Program-made: the position numbers and the translations under genes | Origin: Apostichopus japonicus | Taxonomy: Eukaryota; Echinodermata; Holothuroidea; Aspidochirotida; Stichopodidae | Reading direction: 5' to 3' | DNA: 64,000 nt | Assembly: GCF_037975245.1 (NCBI RefSeq) | Contig: NC_092568.1 | Location: 2,358,001 to 2,422,000, forward strand | Notes under the pieces: model-generated | Seen by the model: only the letters and a program-made list of their open reading frames with translations | Databases searched by the model: none | What the model was told of the DNA's origin: nothing | Part shown: positions 49,207 to 61,350 of the stretch, in pieces | Layout of the letters: each line of letters begins with the position of its first letter | Position numbering within the stretch: position 1 is the first letter of the stretch

Positions 49207-49905
49207 CAGTGTGATCTTATACTCCAACATCACAGGGGTGAGCCAAAACAGAACTCTAGAAGGAACTCCAGCCAGAAAAAAATAGACTGCTTCAAAACCT
49301 TGTGGCGCATACGACATATTCTGCATTGCGCCAAATATGTTCTACTGTCAATTTTCTTGTACTGACATCCTGATCGATAGCATAGTTCCTCGCAGAGACT
49401 TTTAATCTTCCTTACCATATCATTATGTGAGTGCAAAGTTACTTGGCAGTAAGGGATATATTTCAATTTTATCAGTGTGATCTTATACTCCGACATAACA
49501 GGGGTTCGCCACTGCCAATTTTCTTAGATCTCTTGTTACTGACATCCTGATGGCATAGTTACGGAAGCGTAGAAGGGACATTGCATTGACGAGTTACCAA
49601 CTTGACAAAACGACAATTATCTGCAAATTGACGAGTTGACGAGATGGTAACGTGACAAAATTCAGAAAATTGACGTTTTGACGAGTAAGTAAGTGTGCAA
49701 CTCGTCAATTTGCAGAAAATTGATGCATTGACGAGATCCGTTATCTCGTCAAAACGTCAATTTTCTGAATTTTGTCACGTTACCATCTCGACAACTCGTC
49801 AATTTGCAGATAATTGTCGTTTTGTCAAGTCGGTAACTCGTCAATGCAATGTTCCTTCTACGCTTCCGTACATAGTTCCTCAAAGAGACTTTTCAACTTC
49901 CTTAT
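49207..49905. repeat. Local direct duplication, one copy interrupted by a foldback element
   Basis: 49207-49420 and 49475-49553 plus 49871-49905 are related: both carry GTGTGATCTTATACTCC, ACTGACATCCTGAT, CATAGTTCCTC and GAGACTTTT in order. The second copy has an internal deletion and the palindromic insertion at 49560. Confidence 0.7.
49560..49870. mobile_element. Palindromic foldback MITE, TACGG termini, 6-bp TSD
   Basis: Two 126-bp arms (49560-49685 and 49745-49870) are near-perfect inverted repeats around a 59-bp spacer, starting TACGGAAGCGTAGAAGG. Perfect TSD CATAGT at 49554-49559 and 49871-49876. The arms repeat GACGAGTT / AACTCGTC motifs. Confidence 0.85.
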
Positions 49906-51240
49906 CAAAGTTGAGTATATACTATAATGAGATTGGAACACTCTTCTCTATGGGCATACGCATGATTTCCTTTGGGAATGTTTTGATTGTGTACCTCCGC
50001 GTGTTAACGCAGCATGTCTCGTGTAGGCCTATACGTGGTGTATAAGGGGGTTCTGAGGATGGTACATTCCCCCTCAGAGTCTGGAGATTTTTCAAACATG
50101 AAAACTCACAGGGAGCCACTTGGTGCACAATTTTTTTCACTTTTGTGAAACAAAACATGTTAAAACTTGGATACATTGCAATTTACTTGTTGGGGGGGGG
50201 GGGGGTGGGGGAGGGGCGCTGTGTGCATGTCATAATTGCAAAAACTCTCAATAAGGTTGAACTTAGTTGAAAAAATAACAGCTACTTGTTGCCATTCCTC
50301 ACCATTGGAGAGCTTTTAACTGCCATAGATAGCTGTAGCACTGTGCTGTAGTAGCTGGCTAGTCAACTTAACTATAAGAAATATATTTCTCCCTCGGTTC
50401 AAGGTCACAAAGATCAAGATGTATTCACACAGTTCACACTCATGTTTTTGATACAGTTTCTCTTATATCTATTGGCAGCTCTGCTCATCACGAGCATCAC
50501 TCTAGCATAATGTATACCCTTTTCTACATGTGACCGCAAGAATGTATTGCTTAAACCCAAAAAAAATCAAAGGAAATCAGTTTTGTAAAAAAGAAAAGAA
50601 AAAAAAAGACATTAAACATGAAGGTCGCGTTCTATCAAGATCGCAACGTGTTATTATTGAGGGATCAGAGGTGGCTAAAGAACCTCCAAAACTGAGTACC
50701 TGGGAGCATGGAGCTATCACCGATAGCTCCATGCTGGGAGTTATACATCGATGACAGTTTGACCTTTTTCTTGGCATGTATCAGAGGTATTCAGCAAAGT
50801 ATAGTATCTATAGTGAGGCTTTACGTTGGTGTCTTTCTTTAACCAAAATGCCAAGGAATGTGTTTTCAATACTATTATTATACCACATGTGATCTATGCA
50901 GTGCCTGTCTGGTATACCATTTTATATTGCAAAAAGACAAAGAAAGAATAAAAATGAAGTTCTCAAATACACATTCAGCTATATTTAATTTAGAATACAA
51001 TATACTTTTACAAAAAAAGTAAATGCTGCTGCAAGAACTGAGTTCACAAGAATGGCTCATAATATGATATACAGTGATCAGAACAACCCTTGTATACTGT
51101 ATACTAAAAAGTCTACTGCACAGATCGAACATATATAAATCTAAGAAATCCCCACATCTTGCCAAAATACAGAACACAAGTTTACAGAAACTCTTTTATA
51201 TACCGTGCTGCTTTATATACAATCCATCCGAGCACTTAGA

Positions 51241-51720
51241 ATGTTTGTTGTCTATAGTCTGTTTGTTATTTCGTTTGATGTATTAACTTTTGTATTAGAG
51301 GATGTATTTTATGTGATATCCTATCATCTTAACCTTTTTTCCCCCTCTTTTATAATAGTTATTCTTCCTGTTAATGTATTTTATGACTCCTCTTTATAAA
51401 TTGTATATTTACAATGTTTGTTGCAGTCTGTGTTATAACGTTTTATGCATTAACTTTTGTATGTGTAGATGTATTTTATATGATATCCTATCATCTTAAC
51501 CTTTCCCCCCTCTTTTATATTAGTTATTCTTAGAATGTTTGGTTGTAGTATGTTTGTTATATCGCTTTATATATTAACGTTTGTACGGTATGTGTAGATG
51601 CATTTCGTATATATGATATCCTATTAACCTTTTTGCCCCTTTGATATTAGTTATGCTTCTTGTTAACGCATTTTATGACTCCTCTATATATATTGTATAT
51701 TTATACTGTAATATACCGGT
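51241..51720. repeat. Diverged tandem repeat, three units
   Basis: Units near 51241, 51411 and 51537 each carry ATGTTTG, TGATATCCTAT and CCCCTCTTTTAT-like segments; the middle unit is shorter. No gene is visible in 50050-53600; a faint reverse-transcriptase resemblance near 50880-50940 is too weak to call. Confidence 0.6.
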
Positions 51721-53640
51721 AGTACACTTGGAAACGCTTGCATTAGGAAAGTTGCATTAGGTAGGCCTAAATGAATCACAAAGACATTAAATTTACACGA
51801 ACAACACTAATTTCTATATTAAATCCATGTTTTTCAACTTCTTCATTTACTTGTCGGCAATCGGCTCTCCTCGCCCTCTCTACCATCATCCCGATGATGC
51901 CAATATTGCTTGGGTTTTTCTCTTTTTGTTTCCGACTTGCTCAATGATGGGCTCTTCAAATTACCTACTATAGTTCCCACCCATATCCCACTTAATCAGA
52001 CTCTGATCTATGTTTTTTATTTTTTCAATCTCAAGTTTCATTTTCGCTAAATGCATTCATGAATATTTATTAAACTTTAATTAACCAATTTGTTCAACTT
52101 GAGTATAGTGTTTTTGTAGGTGTGCTCTTTGCGTAACCCATGAAAACAGCCTTGTAAGTTTTGTAATCACTTTCATATATTCCAAAATTACTTTCAATAA
52201 AATGACATTTAATAAATTTTATCTACTCCAAATATAATCTATAGAAGTCTAGAAAGTTAGCAAAAATCTCATTTCCAATTTAATAGAGTGCATCTTGTAC
52301 GGTTTACAATTTTAGATTCAATCAAGTTATCTTTATCATATTGCAGCAGTCCAGCCCAGGCTTTGAAAACAGAGGTACTCTTGAATCTCATTCAATTTTC
52401 CTTCAAACTCGATCTATCAATTATATGTGCATGTTTCAACATGGTTTTGTAATTGAAACGAGCCTTGCATATACCTTTAAATCCCTTTCAGATAGGGTTA
52501 GCAACAGCATTGCGAAAATGAAAATGATACACAAATACAAATACAAAGTGAAAGTGATTTCAAAAGAATGACAAAAGTTTGGCTAAAGGGCAAGGGGAAA
52601 CTAACAAGCAGGGGCCAAGGGTCATTTGATTCCTGGTCAGCCTCAAGTATCCACTGATTCCACTGATGTGCTGGTTAACAAGGGGACAGTTTTACTATAA
52701 AGTAGCTCCTCTACCTTCTAATCTTCATTTCCGTAAAGCCAACATTAGGCGATATGCCACGTGGACATACACAAAACAAATCCGCTGATCCACATGCACA
52801 GGAAATCGTCCTCTTACTCCGAATACAGTTATCATTGTACACCCTGAAATTTATGCAAACTCAGGGTCATCCATTCTTCTCCAGAGTTTACGTTGAACTC
52901 CAAAGTATTCTTCCCTGAACGAAGTCCTGACGAAAACGTTCGAATAGTACAAATTCCATGCCCTCTTTTGAGAGAAGACATTTGTGGCTCCTATCAAAGG
53001 ATATATTGTCATTTCGAACCTTTCATGAGTTTGACGGAAAAATGAACATCCGACTTTGTGATTTTTAAAGCCAAATTGCCAGGCCTATTTTTAATGCTCT
53101 TCTTCCACAAATGATATATCTTCGAGAGTGTTCAACCAGGGAGTTGTTATGGAACTCCCTGGTTCAACAATATTAAGTATAGGCCTAATATGAAATAAAA
53201 ACAAAGGCCTCATATATCGGAACATAAATAGGTCTAATCAGTGAACCCCTTAAAAATATCTCTCAAAACTAAACTCACCTTTTCAAATAGTGACGTTTTT
53301 CTTTTTGTTAATCTCCCTCACTCACTGTCTGCTCGCAGGTATATAGATTGTACGTGGGCTGCGACACTGAAAAGGTAACAATGAAGCCGTGTACGCACAT
53401 ATCACGTGACTGCATATAATGCTGACATATGACGTTGAAGTTGGCCGAGTTCCTGGATTTTTCTACTAGTATGTTAATAGATATAACTACATCAACTCCT
53501 GTTTTGTATAGCAACCTGACACTCTCAAGAATTTCACAATATCAAGTTGAATTAGCGCCTTCAATCCCTCGTACGATAAGATTTTAGTTGTCCAGGAGAA
53601 GCTCTTTGCAGCGCATATGCATTTTGCATTATAGAGAAAT

Positions 53641-53890
53641 ACAGCTTGGTGTGAAACGCTCAAAGAAGTAGTGTTGCAAGGGAAATTTGACGTGCATGGT
53701 TGACGCGGTCAAACTACAGGTTTGCTCTATCGGATGGTATAGTCGTTAAGAGTAGCAGCTCCCTGGTCATACCATACGTGGGCAATACACAAACTTTGTG
53801 TGAAACGCTGAACTAATGCTGCAAGGACAATTTGACGTGCATGGTTGGCGGCGCGAGCAAAATACGGGTTTGCTTTATCTGATGGTATAG
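53641..53890. repeat. Tandem duplication, about 145-bp spacing
   Basis: TGTGAAACGCT, TTTGACGTGCATGGTTG and GATGGTATAGT recur in order in 53650-53750 and 53790-53890; a weak third unit follows near 53938. Confidence 0.65.
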
Positions 53891-54030
53891 TAATTGTACT
53901 ACATGCAACGCATTGTTAGTATATGCATTTTAGAGAAATACACCTTGATGTACAAGCTCAACTATAACGTTGCAATGAAAATTAATTATCATTTTTATCG
54001 GGTTGGCCTTCACCTCCTGACTGACGCGTA

Positions 54031-54730
54031 TATGGTAGGCCATACGGGAAATAATTGCTGATTTAATGTCCGTATGAACTAAAATTATTACCGGTAATAA
54101 TTATATTTAATACCTGCATTTATTCTCAGCCAATCGCCATGTAGCTTCATATGACGGTATTCAGTATAATTAATACCGGCATTGAATAGAATTAATACCG
54201 GCATTAAATAGACCTATCACATTAGCGAATTTTGAAGCTGTTATCTTGCTCAGAGCTAGTGTTAATCCCTCTTGCTGTAGCGTGAAAGCAGCGCAAGTTA
54301 TTTATGCTGTATAAAGCAAAGTATAACGCAATGGCACGCATGATAGACTAAGTACAACATCTGCGTGATTTTCGTCGAAAAGCGAACGATACTTGTAGGT
54401 TATTGACAAATGTTGACTCCCAATCCCACACAATCCGATTTTTGTTCGCAATGCTTTGAACCGGTTTGATAATCTTCGAAGAGCATTACGCTATGCTGAG
54501 CTTGGAAGACACCTGAATCCGAATTTATGTGGTAGATGTACGATTAATGCGGTACATAAATACGATTAATGTACCGCATTAATAAGCATCGAGATGCGCT
54601 CACCAGATTGGTCGATTTATGTCCGACATAATTCGTATTTATGTGGTACGTAATTCGGATTTATGTCGGACATAATTCAGCCATTATGTCGGACATAACT
54701 CAGCAATTATTTCCTATGCGGCCTACCATA
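54031..54730. mobile_element. MITE with TATGGTAGGCC termini
   Basis: TIRs TATGGTAGGCC...GGAAATAATTGCTGA and the reverse complement at 54696-54730, flanked by GACGCGTA and GACGCGGA (7 of 8). The interior repeats TTATGTCGGACATAA and TAATACCGGCATT palindromes. Confidence 0.65.
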
Positions 54731-54880
54731 GACGCGGAACGTTCTTTTGGGCTTCAAACTTTATGACGGTCAAGATTGAAAGCCTATGGCAGAATGCTGC
54801 CAGCATTTTCCGTATATGTCCATTAAAATCGATTTTACTTATTCAAAATTACCATTTCTGGTATAGTGGCGGATTTGTGC

Positions 54881-55470
54881 ATGAGTTGACCTGGGTCAAT
54901 GAGGGGGATGGGCATTTTGGGGGTCTACTGGAAGGGGTACCCCACTAATAGAAATTACTGGAAATGCCCATCCCTTACATATGAAGTGATACCTATCATT
55001 TTCCAGTAGGTTTCAACTGGTTACCTCATGAGCTGACCTGGGTCAAGGAGGGGATGGGCATTTTGGGGGTCTACTGGCAGGGGTACCCCACTTATAGAAG
55101 TTACTGGAAATGCCAATCCCTTACATATGAAGTGATACCTATCATTTTCCAGTAGGTTTCAACTGGTGACATCATGAGCTCACCTAGGTCAATGAGGGGG
55201 TGGGCATTTTGGGGGTCTACTGGCAGGGGTACCCCACCAATAAAAAATACTGGCAATGCCCATCCCTTGTATCTGAAGTCCTAACCATCATTTTCCAGTA
55301 GTTTTCAACTGGTTACCTCATGAGCTGACCTAGGTCAGCCGTGAGGGGTCAATTATTGATGACTGGCAGGGATACCCCACCACCAATAATTACTGGCGAT
55401 GGCCATTTGTTGCTCTTGGGCCATACCTGACACATTGTACTTACTTTGATGTGGTTACCATGAAAGCTGA
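54881..55470. repeat. Tandem satellite, about 146-bp unit, four copies
   Basis: Units begin near 54881, 55028, 55174 and 55320 with ATGAGCTGACCTGGGTCA and share GGGCATTTTGGGGGTCTACT; the fourth is diverged. Confidence 0.85.
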
Positions 55471-55639
55471 TCTAGGTTAGCTTTTAGGTGACTTTAAAAA
55501 TTGCTCTCCCAGCCACACCCACCACAGCCGGTTTGCCAGTCGTCTGGTTTCATGTACAGGAATGCACTGTGAACATTGTGATGTACAAGGCAATTGGTTA
55601 CGGTACCTTCCCAGCTAACCAAACCCTCTGGGCTCTCGC

Positions 55640-56014
55640 CAGTGGCGTAGGAAGGTACTTTTGAGTGGGGGGGGGGGCTGAAGACATATGGCCGGCCTGC
55701 GGGAGGGGTCTAATGGGAGGGGTGTCCCCCTCCCCTTTGGATTTTTTTGCATTTCCAGGTAGCCTCAGATGCAATTTGGTGCAATATAGCACACTTCAAC
55801 ACCGACTCCATTTTGTAAACTTAATTTTGTATTTTCACCTGGCCTTAGATGCAATTTGGTGCTCCAAATGAGATTTTTTTTCTCATTTGGAAATGAAAAA
55901 GGGGTTTTCTGACTTGCGAAGCGGGGGGGGGGGGGGCGGAATGATACTTCCGCCCCTCCACATTTTTCACTGGGGGGCTGGCGCCCCCTAGCCCCCCCGG
56001 TTCCTACGCCCTTG
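55640..56014. mobile_element. hAT-like MITE, copy 3 of 3, reversed
   Basis: Ends CAGTGGCGTAGGAAGGTAC and GGTTCCTACGCCCTTG, with perfect 8-bp TSD GCTCTCGC at 55632-55639 and 56015-56022. It fixes the termini of this family. Confidence 0.85.
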
Positions 56015-56219
56015 GCTCTCGCTCTATATACAGCAGTGTCTCGATGCGGTTTAGATTGCCGTTATATTTTTCTACGTGATGTTTTCTTATTGAAATCTTG
56101 TTAAACTTACATAAAGTTGTCATACCATCCATTCTCAACATTGTCTTTATTCTAGTACTCGTCTCCATTGTTCTTCTTTGGTTATCGTTTCTGTCGTATA
56201 AATTGTTCTGCTTCTTTGC

Positions 56220-57100
56220 CTTTGTTTTGACATTTTTTTCTTCTTGTTGTATACTAACCATTTGCTCCACATTGAAGCGCTTACTAGTTAACAAAAGACC
56301 TTTCGGGTGGCCATCATAGATGGAGAAGGTTCGAATCCTTCAGGTTTTCAAAGCGCAACTTTGTAGATGTATTGCAAATATTTTCTTTTTTTCTCTGCTC
56401 TTGTTCGCTCTTATGTTATTCATCAGTCCTTATTCATTTCACTCTGTGTTATTTTAAATATATGCACGTTTTATTTGTATCAATCCTATACCAGCCACAC
56501 GTATTAACAATTTACTAGCTGTACATATATGAGGGTGCTATCACAGAACCTAGGCCTATACCGTTTCATCTATGAAGGAGGAAAGAGAAACATAATTATG
56601 AGGAGATTGACTTGCAGTCATCCATTTAATAATACGGCGTTTCTGTAGATATTTCATGCTAAACATTAGGACATGATTTATTTATAGGCCTAACTGTGTC
56701 GATATAATTTATTGTATGGGGTTATTACATTACCATTTCGTCCCAGGTACACTTGAGAATTTTCACTTGTCTGTATTAACATTGTTACAAATTTCAGGTA
56801 AGCCACCACTTTTATTTACCAAATATATAGGCATTTATTTAATTTCCACGACATTGACATTTCATGATTAGTTCCTTTTCTTTTTCCTTTTTTTCTTGCT
56901 GCTTTGTTTCTAATCCTTCTTGTTTTGTTAACCATGTTCTAGCTCCACATTAAAACGTTACTAATACATAGTAAGATCTCTTTGGTGGCCAACATATTAT
57001 ATGCAGAGGAAGGCACGAATCCTTCAGGTTTACAAAGCGCAACTTTGCAGATACTGCAAAAACGTCTTTTCCCCTTTCCTTTTAATTATGATACATCATT
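56220..57100. repeat. Direct repeat about 690 bp apart
   Basis: About 56265-56400 recurs at 56945-57075, sharing GCTCCACATT, GAATCCTTCAGGTTT and CAAAGCGCAACTTTG. The spacing and the ribozyme core downstream fit the paired pseudo-LTR of a Penelope-like element, but no reverse transcriptase is seen. Confidence 0.5.
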
Positions 57101-57543
57101 ACTCCTTAACCTTCCTCATTCCATCCTAGCTTAGTTTATATTTAATATTTATTTTATATTACCAAGTATTTCTTTCTTCGGAATTATTGTTTTATGAGAA
57201 TTTTTTATTTATTTAAATTCACCTTTGCTTTACTTTATTAATTTGTTAACATTTAGGTATAATTAATTTTCAATGCAATACATTTGTTATTCATTTTTTC
57301 GGCTATGGCGTCATCTCATGAATTTTCATTGACCCATCTTGACCCACATTAAGTATGACGTAATTTGACCTCTGACATAGTGTAGTATATACTCTACTTT
57401 ATATACTCTACTTTATACAACTTTTCATGATAAGTTGTCTAGTAATCCTCTTACATTTATTTCTCTTTTGTGTTCACCATTAACCTGTCTGTATTATGTG
57501 CGTGTTTTTGTCCCTTCTGTTACTCTTACTTGTCATTCAGCTT

Positions 57544-57573
57544 CTGAGGAAGATCCTGCTAGGATTGAAACGT
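57544..57573 (+). ncRNA. Possible hammerhead ribozyme core (Penelope-like element)
   Basis: CTGAGGA, a 5-bp stem (GATCC / GGATT) and GAAACGT occur in the order and spacing of a hammerhead catalytic core. Similar cores mark the pseudo-LTRs of Penelope-like elements. Helices I and III were not convincingly found. Confidence 0.35.
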
Positions 57574-59088
57574 CAGGTCAATTTACATATTCTCTTACAC
57601 AGGCTCTTTAGTGGATAAGCAATTTGCTAGCAGTTTTTGTTTTATTTTGTTTATCATGAAAAAAGTGTTGTACAAAATTCTTTAAATTGCTCTTTATGTT
57701 TCATTTTTGAGGTTTTTTTTCATGTATAGTTTAGGCTAGCTGCATAACACTTCTGCCTGCATTCCAGCTGAACTACACGATTTAACTTTGAAACTTCATC
57801 TTATGTGTTAAAAGTTTAACTTTTAAAGCTAAGGGGCGGTTCCAACATTTTTGGCTAACGGCTCACAACTGCCATTTATTTATTTTCATAAATAATTGAA
57901 TGAGTTTCTCTTATTTCGTTTGACATTTTTTGTTACAGTTGACAAACAAATTAGCTGTCCATTGCTTAAATATTTTATGTCACCTAGCCCAGGGGCGGCG
58001 ATTTGTTTGAAATATTGGGGGGGGGGGATTTGCTTGAGTCCAGGCGAATTACTATCAAAGTGGAGTGCCACCATTGGTTGGCGCGCAGCGTACAAGAAAA
58101 TTTCTGGTTTTGATAGCCCCCAGATCACCGGAAATGGCACTTCTCGGGCTTGAAAATGACCAACCAGATGTACACTTTTGCCTGAGAACCAAGTTTTCTC
58201 CAATAGTTTTTGTTTTCATTCAAAACCTTTTTCAAGATTGTCACCAGTCACACTTGTTCGACCTCATCGCATCTCCTGTGGATCATTGCTTTTGTAGGTT
58301 ATTCTATATACGTATAACGCCCCACATTACCCGTCAGCCCCACTTTTCAAGGTTTTAAGCCCATTATTTGTTCAGAATTTGAATAATAAATTCACTTCAA
58401 AACATACCCATAATGTTGAACAAAATTTCATCTATGGACAACCAATATAGAAAAACCCCCTTCAACCCCTAACAGACCGGTCAAAATTGCACGAGTAGAG
58501 GGAAGTATGATGAAGAATGTTGGTCAAGAAATTTGAGAAAATTCAGACATAGTTAATTTATTGGTGTACAAATATTAAAACCTCTTATAACGGCTACTAT
58601 AAAACTTCGATATCATAAAAAAATACCCCAAAAATATGCTCGAGGGGGCGGTCTCCACCCTTCGCCCCCCCCCCCTGGCTACGCGCCTGCGGTTAGAAAT
58701 CTTGTAGGAAACAGGCCAAATGGAAACCCGGTGAACCCACATCGATGTGGATCATATAAAGGATTGTACGTACCTACACTCATACACAAGAGATGTACAG
58801 ACATTATGATAATAATCATAAGTGACAACATGCTATACGGTCACATGTCACAGAAACGACCACGAAGAGTCATTTACCTCATGCAGCATGTGTTGGATGA
58901 AGTTTTAGCCAACGCCAAATATGATTTGGATAAATAATCTCACGCCTTATTTTCTATTTATAACCACACACAAATATTATGCCACCAATTATTGGGGTGA
59001 CAATAGTTATATTAGATACTACCGTATATATCCCACCTAAAATATTGGGGGGAATGTACCCCCGCCCCCCTCCCCATGATCACCGCCC

Positions 59089-59208
<120 letters not shown>

Positions 59209-59326
59209 ATTTACATAAAGTCTGTTCAAAGTATCTCTTTCGAGATCCGGCTTCAGGAATCACAAATGATTTCGAGTTGGTTAGCATCATGTTTGATCTC
59301 TAGAGTAAGGCAAAATATGTCACCAA

Positions 59327-59538
59327 AAACAGAACTAGTATTGTTCGATACAGGTGACAAACGCCTACAGTGGAATTACGACCTTCCTTACCGGTTTCGA
59401 ACCTCTGGACATACAATCAGCGTCCATAGCCTAGTGGTTAGGGTGTCCGCGTACAGAGCGGAAGGCCCGTGGTTCGAATCCCGGTGGAGGCTGAAAGTTT
59501 TTTCACTGTTCTTGATCTTCCAATTCATTACGATTTTC

Positions 59539-59541
<3 letters not shown>
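59327..59541 (+). mobile_element. tRNA-derived SINE, copy 2
   Basis: Matches 48883-49108. The tRNA-like part is 59420-59492 with the same ACA anticodon and the same acceptor mismatch. The T arm is damaged by an extra base. It ends in (TA)n. Confidence 0.75.
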
Positions 59542-59579
<38 letters not shown>

Positions 59580-60051
59580 TTGCTACAGCCCTATTTTCCT
59601 TTTTCATCGGCTAACCAAATTTCATTACGGATGCGGTCCGTCTAGCTATTCATTTCGAAAAAAAAGTAAAACTACTTTCGGTCATATATAGTAACAAATT
59701 GTGACACGGTTAGACAGGCGCCTTGCGAGGGATTTGCCAAGGGAGGGCGAAGCTTGTAGGCAAACTATCTAAGCGTAGCGCCACCATAAGTTGGCGCGAA
59801 GCGCAAGAGAAAATTTTGGCAGAAAATGCCTCCCAGATGGCTGGAAAGGGCACTTTCCAGGCCTTGTAAGTTGCATCTAAGCATTTTCTATTTTGAAATT
59901 ACTAGCTATATCATGAAAAAATAAAACAATATGCTAAAAAGAAACTATGCAACCAAATATTGGGTGGGGGGATATTAGATAATATATCCCCTACCTAAAA
60001 TATTGGGGGACATGTCCCCCCCCCCCCGTCCCCCCATGATCGCCGCCCATG

Positions 60052-61350
60052 ACCTAGCCTACCACACACCACTCCCCCGTATCTTCCCCTTCCTCGCTTT
60101 TTGTCTGTGAAGTATGAAACATTGCGTGAATTGAGTTGAAGAAAGTTTTTCAAAGATTTGGTATGGATTGAAATAGCGCCTTTACACCTTTTAGAGTTCA
60201 AATACCTTTCAGAGCCGTCTCTATATACGGCTCTGATACCTTTTCAATAATAGCGCCCTCTTTTTAAAGCGCTCAATTCAAATCAAAGCAAAAGTTAAAA
60301 AACATCGTTGGTTCAACAAATTTCAAGAGAAAGGTGAAACTACCGGAAAATGCTTTGCGATATTTCTACAATTTGCTGACATTATATGGTAATCTTTTTG
60401 TAGACTTAAATGAGCACATAATCACTCCAAACAATCACGTAGTCTCAAACTATGTTTTTTATTTATTTTAACTTTGTTTGACGCAAAAGATATTCAAAAA
60501 TTGTTCGTAACGTTCGGCCAAGCCTAGGCCTAGGCCTACATCGAATTAGGCATAAACGTGAGTGACTGTGTGTGATTAAAGGCCTAACTACAGTAGGCTA
60601 ATTCGTAGCCTACGTACAAATGGACCGCGGCGTTTAGTAAGCTAATGTTAAACACAGTGAACTGTGGTGGGTTGCTACATAGAACTTAGCAGGATAGCCT
60701 TGGTTTCTTCATTTGTAATATGTGACCGTAGGTGATCCAAACATGATAACATGTACAATAATGCAAGTCTGAGTCTGACTCAGAGAGTATAGGCCAATAC
60801 CCTTTCTTTCATAGTAGGGTTGACTTGCATGTAACTTTAATATAGGCCTAGCCTGTAACAACTGTTAGGGTTACCAGAGACGGTAGTTAGCCTAGCCAGA
60901 TGGCGATCAAAATAATGTTATAATTGGACAGTTGCCTAGGCCTAAGGTTTCTACATAATATGAACAGCCTACATCGTCATATATTCACCGTGTGCAAAAA
61001 CATCTTTAAACGTCAGTTTCACCTGATTTAAACCAAGTTTTAGAAGGAATAAACACAGAAAGATGCATGTTATATTTTGTCGCAATTTTACCATTGATTC
61101 TTTTCCTTTTATAAAAAGAAACTATGACTGAAATATCTTGAGGAAAGAAAAAGATTCCTAATCCTAACTGGTTGGCTGTGCCCCTGCAGGAAATTGTGAT
61201 AATGCCAGCCCACTAGTACTCCACTAGTACCAGTAATGGGGTATAAATAATATTATGGCAGGAAAGACATTTTCATGAACCTGAAAAATAATTTTGCATG
61301 TTCTTTGTTTTTATTACAACAGGTTTGTTTGTTCCAAAGTGATTTACAAA
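60052..61350. other. Region upstream of the CENP-F coding start
   Basis: No other gene is seen. It probably contains the promoter and a non-coding first exon, because an acceptor (CAACAG, ending 61322) lies 28 bases before the ATG. Confidence 0.4.
60268..60282. promoter_or_regulatory. Possible CDE-CHR-like cell-cycle element
   Basis: AGCGC, four bases, then TTCAAA (reverse complement of the CHR motif TTTGAA). Vertebrate CENPF and other G2/M genes use CDE/CHR sites. A chance match is quite possible. Confidence 0.2.

Noticed and set aside
50880-51290. Possible reverse-transcriptase remnant
   Set aside because: Only a vague resemblance to a LINE block (YAVPVWYT) with no supporting motifs.
54763-54948. 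Small open frame overlapping the 146-bp satellite
   Set aside because: It starts outside and ends within the tandem repeat, with no family resemblance.
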